Below, piece by piece: positions 5,934 through 6,692 of a DNA stretch of 6,692 nt. The position numbers and the translations under genes were made by a program. The number at the start of each line of letters is the position of its first letter. The first letter of the stretch is position 1. The notes under the pieces are model-generated. The model was not told the origin of the DNA, ran no database searches, and saw nothing but the letters and a program-made list of their open reading frames with translations. This DNA is from Chitinophagaceae bacterium (GTDB taxonomy: Bacteria > Bacteroidota > Bacteroidia > Chitinophagales > Chitinophagaceae). The stretch spans positions 1-6,692 of the forward strand of contig CANHMN010000098.1 in the NCBI GenBank assembly GCA_947461645.1, in the 5' to 3' direction.

Positions 5934-6692
5934 TCAATTCATATTGCTACCTTGATTGGATTTTGCAGCAGAGAGATAAACCTTTTGATACCAAACTTCC
6001 ATGCTAAATAACGTCCATAACATTTTCGCTCTTTTCTCAGCAGGTATTCCTTTTGGATTATTCAAGAGGCGATAAAGAAATGGTTGATTGACTAATGTTT
6101 TGTTCAGTGCGTTGGACGAAGTTAGATAATCATTTATCATGTCTTTCAACTGATTATCTACCCAGTGCTTCAACGGAACTTCAAAACCACGCTTGGGCTG
6201 ATCTACAAGCTCTTCCGGTAGGTATGTTGATGCTAATTTTCTCAACAACACTTTAGTATTGCGGCCATTTACTTTAAACTCGTCATTGAGTGATGACGCA
6301 TATTCCAAAAGGCTTTTGCACAAAAAAGGACTTCTGCCTTCCAAAGAATTTCGCATGGTTGCAATATCCATCTTCACCAATACATCATTGAACAAAAACA
6401 AATCAAAATCGAGGTTCATGATTTTTTTTAACCCCGACATTGGTGAAGCATTGATTTGTTGAAAATCATCTTGCATCTCTTGTAAATAGTCTTTCTCATC
6501 GGCCAACAAGAAATGCTGGTAATCTTCAAATATATCGACGCCCGATGACAAATATACCTGAAGATTTTTTTGAGCAGCGAGCGACAAGGTTCGGTAAAAC
6601 TGATTGTACATTGTTCTTTTTCGGTGCGAAACCGGCAGAAGTTGTTTTAACAATCCGGCACCTCCCGAAACTAAAGGATGTTGAGCAAAAAA
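5934..6692 (-). CDS. Asparagine synthetase B-type amidotransferase, C-terminal part (5' end beyond window)
   Basis: The frame is open to the right edge, showing 252 residues (FFAQHPLVSGGAG... to NSNMN-type end before TGA). A TTG at 6653 is merely an in-frame Leu codon, not a start. The fragment is the end of the ATP-dependent synthetase domain of the AsnB family: 'KMDIATMRNSLEGRSPFL' (107-124), 'KVLLRKL' (147-153) and 'QPKRGFEVPLKHW' (165-177) match the conserved (D)xxxM..SLExRxPFLD, tKxxLR and pKxGFxxP blocks. The glutaminase domain and the ATP-pyrophosphatase loop would be upstream, outside the window. Next to a GT4 enzyme, this is more likely a polysaccharide-cluster amidotransferase (for example amidating a uronic acid) than housekeeping asparagine synthetase, but that is inference. 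The usual Asp after PFL is Cys here (residue 125). Confidence 0.9.
   Translation of the reverse strand, partial: FFAQHPLVSGGAGLLKQLLPVSHRKRTMYNQFYRTLSLAAQKNLQVYLSSGVDIFEDYQHFLLADEKDYLQEMQDDFQQINASPMSGLKKIMNLDFDLFLFNDVLVKMDIATMRNSLEGRSPFLCKSLLEYASSLNDEFKVNGRNTKVLLRKLASTYLPEELVDQPKRGFEVPLKHWVDNQLKDMINDYLTSSNALNKTLVNQPFLYRLLNNPKGIPAEKRAKMLWTLFSMEVWYQKVYLSAAKSNQGSNMN

Noticed and set aside
5914..5937. Upstream TTG start for the glycosyltransferase at 5937
   Set aside because: It would add IFYFCI-type hydrophobic residues not found at the start of this family and overlap the preceding stop. ATG at 5916 gives a standard GT4 N-terminus.
6651..6653. TTG at 6653 as start of a short asparagine synthetase-like gene
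   Set aside because: The frame stays open and family-like to the window edge, so the codon is an internal leucine of a larger gene.

Overview
The window comes from a member of the Bacteroidota, most likely an environmental Flavobacteriia, Chitinophagia or Sphingobacteriia relative. Three things suggest this: a very long Ser/Thr/Asn/Gly-rich secreted protein whose signal peptide ends in A-A-Q, the Bacteroidota-style mosaic of fibronectin III-like (fn3) repeats in that protein, and A-rich leaders without a Shine-Dalgarno site, plus a TAnnTTTG-type -7 box. No mobile element, CRISPR array, rRNA gene or intact tRNA gene is visible.

All recognisable genes lie on the minus strand. From right to left these are: (1) the C-terminal 252 residues of an asparagine synthetase B-type amidotransferase, cut by the right edge; (2) a complete GT4, CapM-like glycosyltransferase starting 17 bases after it, evidently in the same operon; (3) a 631-base AT-rich gap; (4) the first 1388 residues of a giant secreted modular protein that fills positions 1-4166 and runs off the left edge without a stop.

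The amidotransferase and glycosyltransferase look like the end of a surface-polysaccharide (capsule, O-antigen or exopolysaccharide) gene cluster. The giant protein is probably a separate transcription unit with its own promoter and a structured leader. It would be exported by Sec and then, by inference, displayed or released by the type IX secretion system (T9SS); its C-terminal sorting domain would lie outside the window.

The most interesting content is the internal architecture of the giant protein. It has a lectin-like N-terminal domain followed by two kinds of beta-sandwich module. These are arranged as a supra-domain duplication of 835-residue period, with a putative jelly-roll domain inserted inside an fn3 fold. 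The only four cysteines in the visible 1388 residues fall at equivalent positions in the two duplicated blocks, with an identical spacing of 126 residues. I see no convincing new enzymatic or defence system.
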